64,000 nucleotides of DNA, taken from positions 7,284,001-7,348,000 of the forward strand of contig NC_022657.1 in assembly GCF_000494755.1 (NCBI RefSeq), given 5' to 3'. Shown piece by piece: positions 63,734 through 64,000 of this stretch. Below the pieces are notes generated by a model. It did not search any database and was not told the origin of the DNA. It saw only the letters and a program-made list of their open reading frames with translations. Positions within the stretch are counted from its first letter, which is position 1; each line of letters starts with the position of its first letter. Both the position numbers and the translations under genes were made by a program. The stretch is from Amorphoplanes friuliensis DSM 7358 (GTDB lineage Bacteria; Actinomycetota; Actinomycetes; Mycobacteriales; Micromonosporaceae).

Positions 63734-64000
63734 TAGACCTCGATGCCGAGCTTTCCGTAAAGCTGCGCCATACGTTCCTCCAGCGGATCCTCGTCCGCAT
63801 TCAGCAGCAGGGTGGCCGCCACGGCGAGACCGTCGTCGCGCTCCAGGACGGCGCTGAGCAGGTTCTCGAAGGTCTCGTAGTTCCGGTGGATGTCGGGGGT
63901 CCCGAGGGTGTGGAAGATCTGGCCCAAGCCCTCGTCGGTCAAGCCCGGCCCGTCCTCCAGAAGCTGTCGGATCAGGAGATCACGCTGGCGCGGGAGCTGG
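63730..64000 (-). CDS. C-terminal part of an unidentified protein (5' end outside window)
   Basis: The open frame reaches the right edge of the window (at least 89 residues). The visible part is helical and acidic: QRDLLIRQLLEDGPG, 'GQIFHTLGTPDIHRNYETFE', 'LLSAVLERDDGLAVAATLL'. I recognise no family. It is convergent with the VOC gene and their stops overlap in CTAG. Confidence 0.6.
   Translation of the reverse strand, partial: QLPRQRDLLIRQLLEDGPGLTDEGLGQIFHTLGTPDIHRNYETFENLLSAVLERDDGLAVAATLLLNADEDPLEERMAQLYGKLGIEVY

Overview
The window is chromosomal DNA from a high-GC actinomycete. GTG starts are common, Shine-Dalgarno sites are clear, and many operons are joined by 4-base ATGA/GTGA overlaps. 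The gene content (NicO/DUF4331/TPR cluster, LAL regulators, F420-type PPOX protein, FxsB-type radical SAM enzyme, SCO4226-like protein, GH92 enzyme) fits Micromonosporaceae, Actinoplanes-like, but no rRNA or tRNA gene is present to confirm this. I see no prophage, no integrative element and no complete IS.

Layout. 1-4353: divergent DUF4331 gene, TPR protein and a NicO-type metal permease whose His-rich loop carries six copies of a 20-22 base palindrome. 4369-7479: a large NACHT NTPase. 7493-11856: TetR regulator and a two-gene asymmetric ABC exporter. 11913-14900: a Calx-beta surface protein under a cyclic-di-GMP-I type riboswitch. 15265-18350: membrane protein, TfoX-domain protein and alkaline phosphatase behind a PHO box. 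18352-19875: an exopolysaccharide priming transferase. 20370-23544: a translationally coupled redox operon (small membrane protein, ApbE, ferric-reductase-like protein, NuoF-like protein, ferredoxin). 23694-27336: LAL regulator and hydrolase. 27333-32584: two ABC-2 export operons, one with its own two-component system, separated by a 23-base hairpin repeat array that grows out of a stop codon. 32798-35719: RNase H, a multicopper oxidase pair and MarR. 35760-38738: small catabolic enzymes. 38880-39680: a 60-base minisatellite. 39837-48601: PCD-VOC fusion, YjbR, a second LAL regulator, nickel-binding-type protein, intradiol dioxygenase, dehydrogenase, ArsR-like regulator and MFS exporter. 48604-52097: FxsB-type radical SAM enzyme, a MerR-PP2C fusion and an acyltransferase. 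52334-58329: LacI regulator, LigD-type polymerase, a MITE, SUKH protein, two-component system and APH-like kinase. 58578-62852: a 1424-residue secreted GH92 alpha-mannosidase. 62936-64000: PPOX and VOC proteins and a gene cut by the window edge.

Connections visible in the DNA. The LacI gene and the GH92 gene 6 kb away share the operator core GACATCGATGTC, so the pair looks like a regulator and its target. The alkaline phosphatase has two GTTCA repeats 11 bases apart, as in PhoP boxes. A perfect CebR/CelR box (TGGGAGCGCTCCCA) lies far from any cellulose gene. Three convergent gene pairs end in one shared CTAG, and at a fourth such site a 162-base element with perfect terminal inverted repeats has inserted between two TA dinucleotides, restoring both stop codons.
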